DNA of 64,000 bases from Halanaerobium saccharolyticum (GTDB lineage Bacteria; Bacillota; Halanaerobiia; Halanaerobiales; Halanaerobiaceae), in contig NZ_SNWX01000012.1 in the NCBI RefSeq assembly GCF_004362045.1, forward strand, positions 23,182-87,181. Direction: 5' to 3'. Under the pieces are notes generated by a model. The model did not search any database, was not told where the DNA came from, and worked only from the letters and a program-made list of their open reading frames with translations. Below are positions 43,315 to 50,924 of this stretch, one piece after another. Both the position numbers and the translations under genes were made by a program. Positions within the stretch are counted from its first letter, which is position 1; each line of letters begins with the position of its first letter.

Positions 43315-44123
43315 GAACGCCAGGAAGTTTAATACTTCTAGTAGAGTGAGATAAAATAATATTACAGCGAAAAAATCAGATGGTAATGATATAAATAAAA
43401 GCCAGACAGAAGGTCAACTATTGCTACCTCGCTGTCCGTAGATAAAGCATAGTCGTAATGTAGATATTAATTATCAAGTCTCTATCAGTCAAAGCCTAAC
43501 CAGCAGGCTGTATCGAGTGTTGCATCGAAATAGGTAACTATTAGATGAAGTGTACACAGAGGACTTTTTAGGCCAGAAGGAGTACCGTACTCCTGAAGCA
43601 TATTCAGCCCCGTTAACTGGATGTCTGTAGCACAGACAAAAGAGCAGATGACAACATGTTTAACGTCATGGAAGTCAGCACAAATGAGTTGTAATGGTGA
43701 AACTCATGAGGGTCTGTCGGGGTCAGAGCACCTGGCATGAAAAGAAAGAAGTATTAGGAACCTGGGAGGACTCCTGCAGTTCCAGTAATCATACTGGTAG
43801 GTAAATCCAACCAAACAAGAAGGATAACCAGAAATTAGCAGGACTTCGGATTAACTCATAGTACTCTGAAGTCAAATTAGATAATACAGAGGAAGGGGTT
43901 AACAGTAATATGAAATCTTTAAAGGAAACACTAACTGGACGGGCAAGGCCAGAACAATTAGTGCAAACCTCACTGAAGAATATAGCAAGAAAGGCAAAGA
44001 GAACAGGTAAGATTTAACTTTGCCTGATAACGGATGTGAATATTACTGAAGAGCTCAGTGTGGTAATTCTGCATGCTGAGATCTGTGCGGGGGTGAGCAG
44101 GCAACTGCTAATCCTACCGTGAC
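43315..44123 (+). mobile_element. Group II intron remnant inserted in the attC core
   Basis: The 809-nt segment has group II ribozyme sequence: a domain I region (about 43480-43870, including GGTCAGAGCACC and CAGGACTTCGGATTAACTCA, then TAGTAC), domain V at about 44051-44083 starting GAGC with a GTAA-type loop, and domain VI at about 44085-44115 (AGCAG/CTGCT with a bulged A). It ends in AC, fitting the AY 3' rule; the 5' end GAACG departs from GUGYG. Removing it restores GTTATACGAC, the exact complement of GTCGTATAAC at 44968-44977. The encoded protein is nearly all lost. Confidence 0.75.
43910..44017 (+). pseudogene. 5' fragment of group II intron reverse transcriptase
   Basis: ATG at 43910 after GGAAGGGG opens 35 codons containing EQLVQTSLKNIARKAKR, which resembles the start of intron-encoded reverse transcriptases, then stops at 44017. 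The RT, maturase and endonuclease regions are absent, so the intron cannot move on its own. Confidence 0.6.
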
Positions 44124-44135
44124 TACGACATTGGG

Positions 44136-44540
44136 CTAAGTAATTACTGCTACTGGAACATCAATACTTTTAGCTGCTCTAACTAATCTTTTATCTAAAG
44201 TTACTAAAGTAGCATTTTTACGCCTGCTTGTAACTAAATACATAGCGTCATAAGCAGGATGACTTATCTTGCATGAAAGTGGCAAAGCTTCTTCAAAAAT
44301 GTCTTTGGCATCAATAAACTGATCTACCATTTTATAAAGATACTCAATTTTTTTCATAATATCTTCTTTGCTATAATCTTGATATTCATGATATTTCCAC
44401 AATGTATTACTAGCTTCATAAATAAAAAGAGAAGGAGCAATTACCCAGTCTGCGTCATTTAATATATTTATAATTTCTTCTTGTCTTTTACCGCCCATCA
44501 CTACTACAACAGCTGCACTTACATCGATTGTAATTCTCAT
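44136..44540 (-). CDS. VapC-like PIN-domain toxin
   Basis: A 134-residue PIN domain: first acidic residue in RITIDVSAAV, then E in IYEASNTLW, D in HPAYDAMYLV and D in LVTLDKRLV, the four-carboxylate site of VapC-type ribonucleases. It overlaps the upstream antitoxin gene by 4 bases, the usual order being antitoxin then toxin. Located in cassette 2. Confidence 0.85.
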   Translation of the reverse strand: MRITIDVSAAVVVVMGGKRQEEIINILNDADWVIAPSLFIYEASNTLWKYHEYQDYSKEDIMKKIEYLYKMVDQFIDAKDIFEEALPLSCKISHPAYDAMYLVTSRRKNATLVTLDKRLVRAAKSIDVPVAVIT

Positions 44541-44788
44541 CTTTCACGATCCTCTCTAACTAATTTTACAGGATCTAATATTTCTTCATCTTTCTGTTCT
44601 TGACTGGTTTCTTCTTGTATTTTTTTTAGAAGTTGTTGACGACGTTTTTTGTTTTCTTTTTCTATATTTAAAGCTTTTTCCAATAATACTATTGTTTCCT
44701 GGGTAATACTTCTTCTGTCAGCTTCAGCTAATTGGACAATTTCTTGATAAAGATGTTCTGGTAAATCTCTAACTTGTAAAGATGGCAT
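44537..44788 (-). CDS. Ribbon-helix-helix antitoxin (VapB/FitA-like)
   Basis: An 83-residue protein with an N-terminal RHH DNA-binding segment (PSLQVRDLPEHLYQEIVQLA, ADRRSITQETIVLLEKAL) and a charged C-terminal toxin-binding tail. Together with the PIN toxin it forms a self-regulated module. GGAGTTTTTATT-type leader lies on the minus strand just upstream of the start. Confidence 0.82.
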   Translation of the reverse strand: MPSLQVRDLPEHLYQEIVQLAEADRRSITQETIVLLEKALNIEKENKKRRQQLLKKIQEETSQEQKDEEILDPVKLVREDRER

Positions 44789-44967
44789 AATAAAAACTCC
44801 TTTCGTCTAATGATTAATCTTTTATTCTATTTATATTATATCACTTAACACTAACGCATGCAATATGCATGTATAATGTTTTTGATATTTATGCAGGTGT
44901 TTTTTTCTATTAAAAGAATTATATTATTAATGTTCTTAATTAATAAAGATAAGAGCAAAGCCCAACG

Positions 44968-45103
44968 GTCGTATAACATGGGATTGGTGCCATGCCTTCT
45001 GTCATAAAGCTTGCAGGTTAACCAATCACGGATACGAAAACGCAAGCTTCACGCCAGTTCCTATCGGAACCAGGCACGAGCGAAAATCCCAGGGAAATTA
45101 TCT
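44968..45103 (+). repeat. attC-like recombination site 2
   Basis: R'' GTATAAC (44971-44977), L'' TGGGATT (44979-44985), L' AATCCCA (45085-45091), R' ATTATCT (45097-45103; the expected G is A). An inner stem AAGCTTGC/GCAAGCTT also forms. It is the same 133-bp length as site 3 and shares most of its sequence, like repeats of chromosomal integrons. The G-to-A change at 45097 may weaken recombination. Confidence 0.75.
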
Positions 45104-45167
45104 GATATTTGCCGATTAGTAGATTGCGAAACAAAAAACCTCCTGATTAATGAACTCAGAAGGTTTA

Positions 45168-45563
45168 TCATTTTATTGAATTTGTATTATTTTCAAGCCA
45201 TAAAGTTAGTTCTTTTTTCGATAACTGGCCAGAAGCTACCTGAATCATCATTTTATAGGTATCTTTCTCGGAAGCTGTAATTTCTAGATCATTTTTTTGT
45301 AAAAAAGTATCCATAGCTACAAAAGCAATTCGTTTATTTCCATCAATAAATGGATGGTTATTACAAAGATGATAGCCATAAGCTGCTGCCATTTTTAACA
45401 ATGAATCATGTAAATATTCACCCTGGTAAGTTGCTTTAGGTTGTTCAAGAGCTGAATCTAATAAATTTTCATCTCTAATACCAAAACTACCACCATAAAT
45501 TTTAACAAGTTGTTCATGGAAAAATAGAATTATGTCTTTAGGTATAAATTTAATATCATTCAT
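45168..45563 (-). CDS. Doc-like Fic-domain toxin
   Basis: A 131-residue Fic/Doc protein with the catalytic motif HPFIDGNKR (HxFx(D/E)GNxR) and LLDSALEQPKATYQG, typical of Doc/death-on-curing kinases that phosphorylate EF-Tu. It overlaps its antitoxin gene by 4 bases. Located in cassette 3. Confidence 0.9.
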   Translation of the reverse strand: MNDIKFIPKDIILFFHEQLVKIYGGSFGIRDENLLDSALEQPKATYQGEYLHDSLLKMAAAYGYHLCNNHPFIDGNKRIAFVAMDTFLQKNDLEITASEKDTYKMMIQVASGQLSKKELTLWLENNTNSIK

Positions 45564-45784
45564 TTAGCTAATTCCTTAAGAGTATTTTTATATTTTTGGT
45601 TAGTCTTATCAAAAGCTTTAGCCCATTCTTCAAATTCTGGATTAAAAGGGGTTACTGTAAAACCATCTTCATTTTCAATGATATGAAGTTCTTCCCCTTC
45701 TTTAAGATTATATTTTTCTTTAAGCTCTTTAGGAATAGTAAAGCCATAGCTGTTACCAACTTTTCTTAATTTTATAGTTTTCAT
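45560..45784 (-). CDS. AbrB/MazE-type antitoxin
   Basis: A 74-residue protein with a swapped-hairpin AbrB fold: KLRKVGNSYGFTIPKELKEK and LKEGEELHIIENEDGFTVTP, then a toxin-binding tail. The leader has a TGAGGTGA site. It is the partner of the Doc-like toxin; AbrB with Doc is a known combination. Confidence 0.85.
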   Translation of the reverse strand: MKTIKLRKVGNSYGFTIPKELKEKYNLKEGEELHIIENEDGFTVTPFNPEFEEWAKAFDKTNQKYKNTLKELAK

Positions 45785-45893
45785 AGTTTATCACCTCAAC
45801 TATATTATAACATTTGTATTACTAAAAAGAAAGCAGGTAAAAGAAAAAGAATAAATAATTATATAAAGAGAAGGTCAAAAGAAGCAAACGATT

Positions 45894-46026
45894 AGATAAC
45901 ATGGGATTGGCGTCATGACTTCTGTCATAAAGCTTGCAATTTAACAAATTACGGATATAGAAAAGCAAGCTTTACGCCAGTTTCTGACGGAATCAGTCAC
46001 GAGCGCAAATCCCAGGGACGTTATCT
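45894..46026 (+). repeat. attC-like recombination site 3
   Basis: R'' AGATAAC (45894-45900), L'' TGGGATT (45902-45908), inner AAGCTTGC/GCAAGCTT, L' AATCCCA (46008-46014), spacer GGGAC, R' GTTATCT (46020-46026). R'' and R' are perfect complements. 133 bp, close sequence match to site 2; the GGGACGTTA end is also shared with site 1. Confidence 0.78.
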
Positions 46027-46075
46027 GAAATACTAAGTTTATAAGTCTTATTCTAATAAAAGAAGGTGATTTTAT

Positions 46076-46624
46076 ATGGAATCTATAGTTTTAGAGTTGC
46101 AACAAGAATCCTTAAGTAATAAAAACAATATTTCAGATTTATTAAGAAAATCTTATGTAGTTGCACGAAAATTAAATATTCCTGAATTTAAAGCGTGGTT
46201 AGAAAAAGAAATGAATGGGTATTCTGAGTCTGATGATATTCCTGATTATAGAGTGATTCCAGGGCAATTAAAAGGACAACATCCACTAAGAGGTTGGCAA
46301 ACAATACTGGGGTTTATGTCATCAATGAAAATACATCTTAAAATTTCTGAGTTAGAAAATGACTTAAATACGTCAGGAAGATTAGCTTTATCTATTGATG
46401 ATCAAACCAAAAATAAAATATATGAGAATAGTAATATGAGATATAAAACAGAAATTGTATTTTTTATTGATAAATCAAGTGTTAAGGGGCTTATAGATAC
46501 AGTACGAAATATTATTTTAAATTGGACACTTAAATTAGAAGAAGATGGTATCTTAGGTGAAGATATGTTATTTTCTCATGAAGAAAAAGAAAAAGCGCTT
46601 AATTGTATAATGAACCTGAACTAA
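46076..46624 (+). CDS. AbiTii-domain protein
   Basis: A 182-residue protein whose N-terminus matches the AbiTii abortive-infection domain: ESIVLELQQESLSNKNNISD, LLRKSYVVARKLNIPEFKAW and the following ExxGY...IPDYR-VxGQLKG region. AbiTii domains occur in phage-defence contexts; the mechanism is not established. It lies 50 bases after attC site 3, so it would be cassette 4, whose own attC is not visible; an IS30 element begins 35 bases after the stop. Confidence 0.82.
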   Translation: MESIVLELQQESLSNKNNISDLLRKSYVVARKLNIPEFKAWLEKEMNGYSESDDIPDYRVIPGQLKGQHPLRGWQTILGFMSSMKIHLKISELENDLNTSGRLALSIDDQTKNKIYENSNMRYKTEIVFFIDKSSVKGLIDTVRNIILNWTLKLEEDGILGEDMLFSHEEKEKALNCIMNLN

Positions 46625-46658
46625 TTAAAAATTTAATAAAAAAATGCCCATAGTGGCC

Positions 46659-47687
46659 CAAACTGTAATATAATTGAATTACCACAAACAAAAACATTAC
46701 AGGAGGGTGCACACTATGGACTACTTAAATGATACACCAATTTCTCGAAAAAATAAACACCTAAATGCTTATGAGCGTGGTCAAATTGCATTATTACACT
46801 CAGAAGGAATGTCAGCTTATGCTATTGCTAAACGCTTAAATAGAGCTTCTAATACAGTCAGAAACGAATTGAAACGTGGTACTGTTTCTCAAATCAAAGC
46901 TAATAAAACTGTTGAAATCTACTTTCCAGACACTGGTCAAAGAGTTTATGAGAATAATCGTAAAAATTGCGGACCTAAGTTTAAACTCTTAGAATGTTAC
47001 AATTTCATAGAACATGTGATAGATGAATTTTACAACTCAGATCATTCAATTGATTCTATTTGTGGTTCAGCTAAGCTGCATAATAAATTTCCAAATTCAG
47101 AGATGGTTTGTACTAAAACTCTCTATAATTATATAGATGCTGGATTACTTGAGATTAAAAATATTGATCTGCCACTTAAATTGAGACGTTCTTTAAAATC
47201 AAGACGAATTAGAAACAACAAAAAGACTAAAGATCAGGCAGCATTACTTACTATGACAGAACGTACCACTCGCTCACAAATAATTCGTAAAATTGCTGGC
47301 AAAAGTTCTTATTCTGTTCAGGAGGCTATGACAATGCTGATTAAAGAAACGGGAAACCTATTTTCTACAGTTTTTAAAAGCATTACAAGTGACAATGGTT
47401 CTGAATTCTCAGAGATAGCCAGTATAGAAGCAGTAGTTGATACAAAAATTTATTATACCCATCCGTATTCATCCTGGGAAAGAGGCACTAACGAACGTCA
47501 CAATGGCTTGATAAGAAGATTTATACCTAAAGGTAGAAGCATAAACGAATTCCCCATTGAAGCTATTGCCAGAGTTCAAAATTGGTGTAATACTTTACCA
47601 AGAAAAATATTGGGTTACTTAACTCCAAATGAAGCTTTTGAAGATCAACTAAAACAAATTCTATACAATTAAAATTATTACAGTTTG
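46659..47687 (+). mobile_element. IS30-family insertion sequence
   Basis: One transposase gene is framed by perfect 12-bp inverted ends, CAAACTGTAATA (46659-46670) and TATTACAGTTTG (47676-47687). Total about 1.03 kb. Flanking target duplication was not identified with certainty; the outer limits may extend a few bases. It lies after the AbiTii gene and may have removed the end of that cassette. Confidence 0.85.
46716..47672 (+). CDS. IS30-family transposase
   Basis: A 318-residue transposase starting at ATG 46716 after AGGAGGG. It has an N-terminal HTH (LNAYERGQIALLHSEGMSAY, AIAKRLNRASNTVRNEL) and an rve-type DDE core, with the second D in SDNGSEF and the last E in SSWERGTNERHNGLIRRFIP. Length and order match IS30. 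It appears intact. Confidence 0.92.
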   Translation: MDYLNDTPISRKNKHLNAYERGQIALLHSEGMSAYAIAKRLNRASNTVRNELKRGTVSQIKANKTVEIYFPDTGQRVYENNRKNCGPKFKLLECYNFIEHVIDEFYNSDHSIDSICGSAKLHNKFPNSEMVCTKTLYNYIDAGLLEIKNIDLPLKLRRSLKSRRIRNNKKTKDQAALLTMTERTTRSQIIRKIAGKSSYSVQEAMTMLIKETGNLFSTVFKSITSDNGSEFSEIASIEAVVDTKIYYTHPYSSWERGTNERHNGLIRRFIPKGRSINEFPIEAIARVQNWCNTLPRKILGYLTPNEAFEDQLKQILYN

Positions 47688-47797
47688 AAATTAGTTCAAT
47701 TTAACATTGCAATTTAATAAAATTAAAAAAATAAAGTATTTTATCGAACAAGAAGTATGGAGAACAGGGACAATTATAATTGAAAAGGAGTTAGAAT

Positions 47798-48298
47798 ATG
47801 GAATACATAATTGAAAAAATGAAAACTGAAGATTGGGAAGGGGTAAGAGAAATTTACCTTGAAGGAATAAAAACAGGGAATTCAACTTTTCAGGCTCAAG
47901 CTCCAGATTGGAAAGAGTGGGATACGGGACATAGTTCGGAATGCCGTTTAGTAGCTAAAAAAAGAGATGAAGTTTTAGGTTGGGCAGCATTAAGCCCGGT
48001 TTCTGATAGGTGTGTCTATTCTGGTGTTGCTGAAGTGAGTATTTATGTAGGAGAAAAATATAGAAAGAATAATATTGGAACTAATTTATTAAAAAAATTA
48101 GTTAAGATATCAGAAAGAAATGGATTCTGGACATTACAGGCAGGTGTTTTTCCGGAAAATAAAGCTAGTTTATTATTACATAAAAAGTATGGTTTTAGAG
48201 AAGTTGGGATAAGAGAGAAGATTGGAAAAATGAAAAATGGTGAGTGGCGGGATGTGGTTTTACTAGAAAGAAGGAGCAATAAAGTAGGAATTAATTAA
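47798..48298 (+). CDS. GNAT N-acetyltransferase, phosphinothricin-acetyltransferase type
   Basis: A 166-residue acetyltransferase: IYLEGIKTGNSTFQAQAPDW at the substrate side, VSIYVGEKYRKNNIGTNLLK at the acetyl-CoA loop, and NKASLLLHKKYGFREVGIRE. This arrangement is that of the Pat/YncA branch, which acetylates methionine sulfoximine-like compounds or amino acids. RBS AAGGAG. It follows the IS30 element. Confidence 0.9.
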   Translation: MEYIIEKMKTEDWEGVREIYLEGIKTGNSTFQAQAPDWKEWDTGHSSECRLVAKKRDEVLGWAALSPVSDRCVYSGVAEVSIYVGEKYRKNNIGTNLLKKLVKISERNGFWTLQAGVFPENKASLLLHKKYGFREVGIREKIGKMKNGEWRDVVLLERRSNKVGIN

Positions 48299-48414
48299 TA
48301 AAGTTACATTTTATTAATTGAATATAGTTATACTATTAATCTTTGTTTCACTATGTGTTATAATTATATTGATGCATATTCTGTATCTTCTTAATTTTTT
48401 ATTGATTTATCTAA

Positions 48415-48445
48415 AAACCCTAACTTAAGTTGGGCTCTTTATTGA
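48415..48445 (+). terminator. Hairpin between GNAT and S41 genes
   Basis: CCCTAACTTAAGTTGGG is a near-perfect palindrome followed by CTCTTTATT. A weak terminator is likely. Confidence 0.5.
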
Positions 48446-48495
48446 CTTCAATAATCTACTATTAATTTATAATAAATCTGGAGGAGGGGGTATTT

Positions 48496-49977
48496 ATGAT
48501 ATTTTCAGTGAATCAATCCGGTTTTTTACCGGTTAATACAATTATTTTATTTGCTTTATTTTTTGTTCTTATCTCATTAATATTACTATTTTCATTTATT
48601 TTATTAAGAAGGAGGCTGCAGGGGAAAAGAATTAAAATTTTTGCTGCCTGGACCATTATCAGTTTACTGGCAGTTTTAATGTTATATAACACCGGCTTTT
48701 TTGGCAGCTATATTGATGTGGAAGCTGCTAAAAGCAAAAAATATACCAGAGAGGAATTAGTTCAGGATCTAAAGCAGGTTGAGACTACTATTCTGGATGA
48801 AAATCCTCTTCTATTTGTCAAAAAAGAAGATTTGAAATCAGATTTTCTTAACACCTATGATTTGATTGAAAATGGAATGACAGAGCTGGAATTTTATAGA
48901 TTGATTAATCCTTTAATTACTGGTGTTAACTGCGGTCATACCAACTTATATATTTCAGAGGCATTAGAAAAAAATAGAGAAGAAAATGCAAAGTTTTTCC
49001 CATTGAAAGTAACTTTATTAAATGATGAACTTTTTCTTTTAGAAGGTGATAGGGAGAGTGGAATTAAGCCCGGGAATAAAATTGAATCAATTAATGGTTT
49101 GAGCAGCAAAAAAATTATAGAAGAGTTAATTAAAAACATCAGTGGCGACGGAAAAGGTGAAGCAAAACAGAGATATATACTCAGCAAATATTTTAACAGC
49201 AGATTCTACGATTTTATTGATAATTCAGATCAGTTTACAGTTGAGTATCTTGACCAGGAGGGAAATAAAATAACTGTTAATTTAAATGCAGAGCACAATA
49301 GTAATTTCAACTTAAACTCCTGGAGCCTTCATTTTGCAGCATACAGGGATGGAAATTATTATGAGCAGAAAATATTTGATGATTATGCTCTGCTGGATCT
49401 AAATGTTTTTATGCAGGAAAAAGTAGAGAAATTTGATTCTTTTTTAGAGGATTTCTTCTTGAATTTAAAAGAGAAAGAAGTTTCTAATTTAATTATTGAT
49501 CTCAGAGGAAATTTTGGAGCTAATCCATTTATGTCAAAAACATTACTTTCCTATCTAGTTAATAAAGAAACTGACTACTTTACTGCTGATCTTCCTTTTC
49601 TCCAGCGGGTTTTAGGTTTTACAGATCCAATTAAGACTTCCGAAAACAATTTCGAGGGCAAAATTATTCTTTTAACAGATGGAGCGAATTTTTCAACTGC
49701 TGCTCATTTTGTTGCCTTCTTTAAATACCATGAACTTGGTACCATATTAGGAAGAAGAACTGGTGGATCATATGTGTGCAGTGATAGCTCAAAAGATATA
49801 GTCTTAAGTAATACCCGGATGAGGCTTCATTATTCTACTCTGATATACGAACTTGCAGTAGAGGGGCTGCCTAAAAATAAAGGAATTGAGCCAGATATAA
49901 CTGTCAAAGAGGAGATTAGTGATATTTTAAATAAGAGAGATCCCCAGTTGGAACAGGCTTTAAAAATTATAAATTAA
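48496..49977 (+). CDS. Membrane-anchored S41-family peptidase-like protein
   Basis: A 493-residue protein with two N-terminal helices (about 12-38 and 48-68) and an extracellular C-terminal processing protease-like fold: LIIDLRGNFGANPFMSK and ILLTDGANFSTAAHFVAFFK with the nucleophilic Ser, then LGRRTGGSY. The S-x-A-A-H sequence around the nucleophile fits the TSPc fold. No PDZ domain is obvious. Substrate unknown. RBS GGAGGAGG. Confidence 0.85.
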   Translation: MIFSVNQSGFLPVNTIILFALFFVLISLILLFSFILLRRRLQGKRIKIFAAWTIISLLAVLMLYNTGFFGSYIDVEAAKSKKYTREELVQDLKQVETTILDENPLLFVKKEDLKSDFLNTYDLIENGMTELEFYRLINPLITGVNCGHTNLYISEALEKNREENAKFFPLKVTLLNDELFLLEGDRESGIKPGNKIESINGLSSKKIIEELIKNISGDGKGEAKQRYILSKYFNSRFYDFIDNSDQFTVEYLDQEGNKITVNLNAEHNSNFNLNSWSLHFAAYRDGNYYEQKIFDDYALLDLNVFMQEKVEKFDSFLEDFFLNLKEKEVSNLIIDLRGNFGANPFMSKTLLSYLVNKETDYFTADLPFLQRVLGFTDPIKTSENNFEGKIILLTDGANFSTAAHFVAFFKYHELGTILGRRTGGSYVCSDSSKDIVLSNTRMRLHYSTLIYELAVEGLPKNKGIEPDITVKEEISDILNKRDPQLEQALKIIN

Positions 49978-50050
49978 AAAACATTAGTGATATTATTAAC
50001 TTAAACTTACACAACAAATAATTTTGATTTATTAAAATTGGGAGGTAATT

Positions 50051-50830
50051 ATGATGTCTAAATTGATGGAAGGTAAAAAAGGTATAATTATGGGAGTTGC
50101 TAATGAAAAATCATTGGCCTGGAAAATTGCAGAAAGGTTAAATGAAGAAGGTGCAGAAACTGCATTTACATATCAAAATGAAAAAATTGGTGAAAAGGTT
50201 ATCCCTTTATTTAAAGAATTAGGGGCAAAAAACTATCATAAATTAGATATTACAGACGATCAGGAATTTGAAGCAGTTTTTAGACAAATTGGAGAAGAGT
50301 TTGGGGGAGAATTTGATTTTATTGTTCATGCAATTGCTGGCGGACCCCGGAAAGAAGATTTAAGTGGGAAATTTGTAAATACTGCCCGGGATAGTTTTCT
50401 CCGCAGTATGGAAATAAGTGTTTATTCTTATGTTAAAGCTCTTCAACTGGCCTATCCTTTTATGAAAAAGAGTGGTGGCTCAGCAGTTACTCTTACTTAT
50501 TATGGAGGGGAGAAAGTTATTCCAAATTATAATATTATGGGGGTTGCTAAGGCGGCTCTTGAGTCTTCAGTTCAATATTTGGCTGCTGACCTTGGTCAGG
50601 ATGAAATTAGAGTTAATGCTCTTTCGCCCGGGCCAATTTTAACCAGAGCTGCCAGCGGTATTTCTGATTTCAGAGGCTTAATGAAGAGTTTTAAGGAGAA
50701 ATCACCTTTAGGAAGATTGGTTAAACAGGAAGAAGTTGCTGCCAGTGCACTTTATTTGCTCAGTGATCTTTCAACTATGGTCACCGGGGAAATTATTCAT
50801 GTAGATGGTGGCTATCATGTAACAGGATAA
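50051..50830 (+). CDS. fabI: Enoyl-[acyl-carrier-protein] reductase FabI
   Basis: A 259-residue SDR-type enzyme for the last step of fatty-acid elongation: KKGIIMGVANEKSLAWKIAE cofactor loop, HAIAGGPRKEDLSG, catalytic Tyr-x6-Lys in YNIMGVAKAALE and LSPGPILTRAASGI. Two adjacent ATGs (50051, 50054). It stands alone rather than in a fab cluster. RBS GGAGGT. Confidence 0.94.
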   Translation: MMSKLMEGKKGIIMGVANEKSLAWKIAERLNEEGAETAFTYQNEKIGEKVIPLFKELGAKNYHKLDITDDQEFEAVFRQIGEEFGGEFDFIVHAIAGGPRKEDLSGKFVNTARDSFLRSMEISVYSYVKALQLAYPFMKKSGGSAVTLTYYGGEKVIPNYNIMGVAKAALESSVQYLAADLGQDEIRVNALSPGPILTRAASGISDFRGLMKSFKEKSPLGRLVKQEEVAASALYLLSDLSTMVTGEIIHVDGGYHVTG

Positions 50831-50924
50831 GCTAAGGTTTTTATTTTTAACTAATTAAGATAAATATTTAGAGATAATAGAATTAAGAAGCAAATTACTA
50901 TAATGATATTCTGGAGGTTTTAAT

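Larger units (their letters stand above)
44124..45097 (+). mobile_element. Integron-type gene cassette 2 (VapBC pair)
   Basis: The cassette starts (as TTA before the intron plus TACGAC from 44124) and ends at its attC at 45097. With the intron removed, its start GTTATACGAC-A-TTGGGCT complements AGCCCAACGGTCGTATAAC before and in the R'' box of its own attC at 44959-44977. It carries a minus-strand toxin-antitoxin pair, typical of large cassette arrays where such modules have their own promoter. Confidence 0.7.
45098..46020 (+). mobile_element. Integron-type gene cassette 3 (Doc-type pair)
   Basis: The cassette begins TTATCTGATATTTGCC at 45098 and ends at G46020. Its start complements AGATAAC (45894-45900), the R'' box of its terminal attC, with further matches outside (AT, TTGC). 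It contains a minus-strand Fic/Doc toxin with AbrB-type antitoxin. Confidence 0.75.

Noticed and set aside
44931..45110. Small plus-strand reading frame at 45011-45280 as a gene
   Set aside because: It lies inside the folded attC-like site and antisense to the Doc gene, with no ribosome site.
44971..46026. Two 133-bp similar sequences as copies of a MITE or small transposable repeat
   Set aside because: They lack target duplications and instead have R/L box pairing; the segment between them starts with the complement of the second copy's R'' box, which fits attC sites better.
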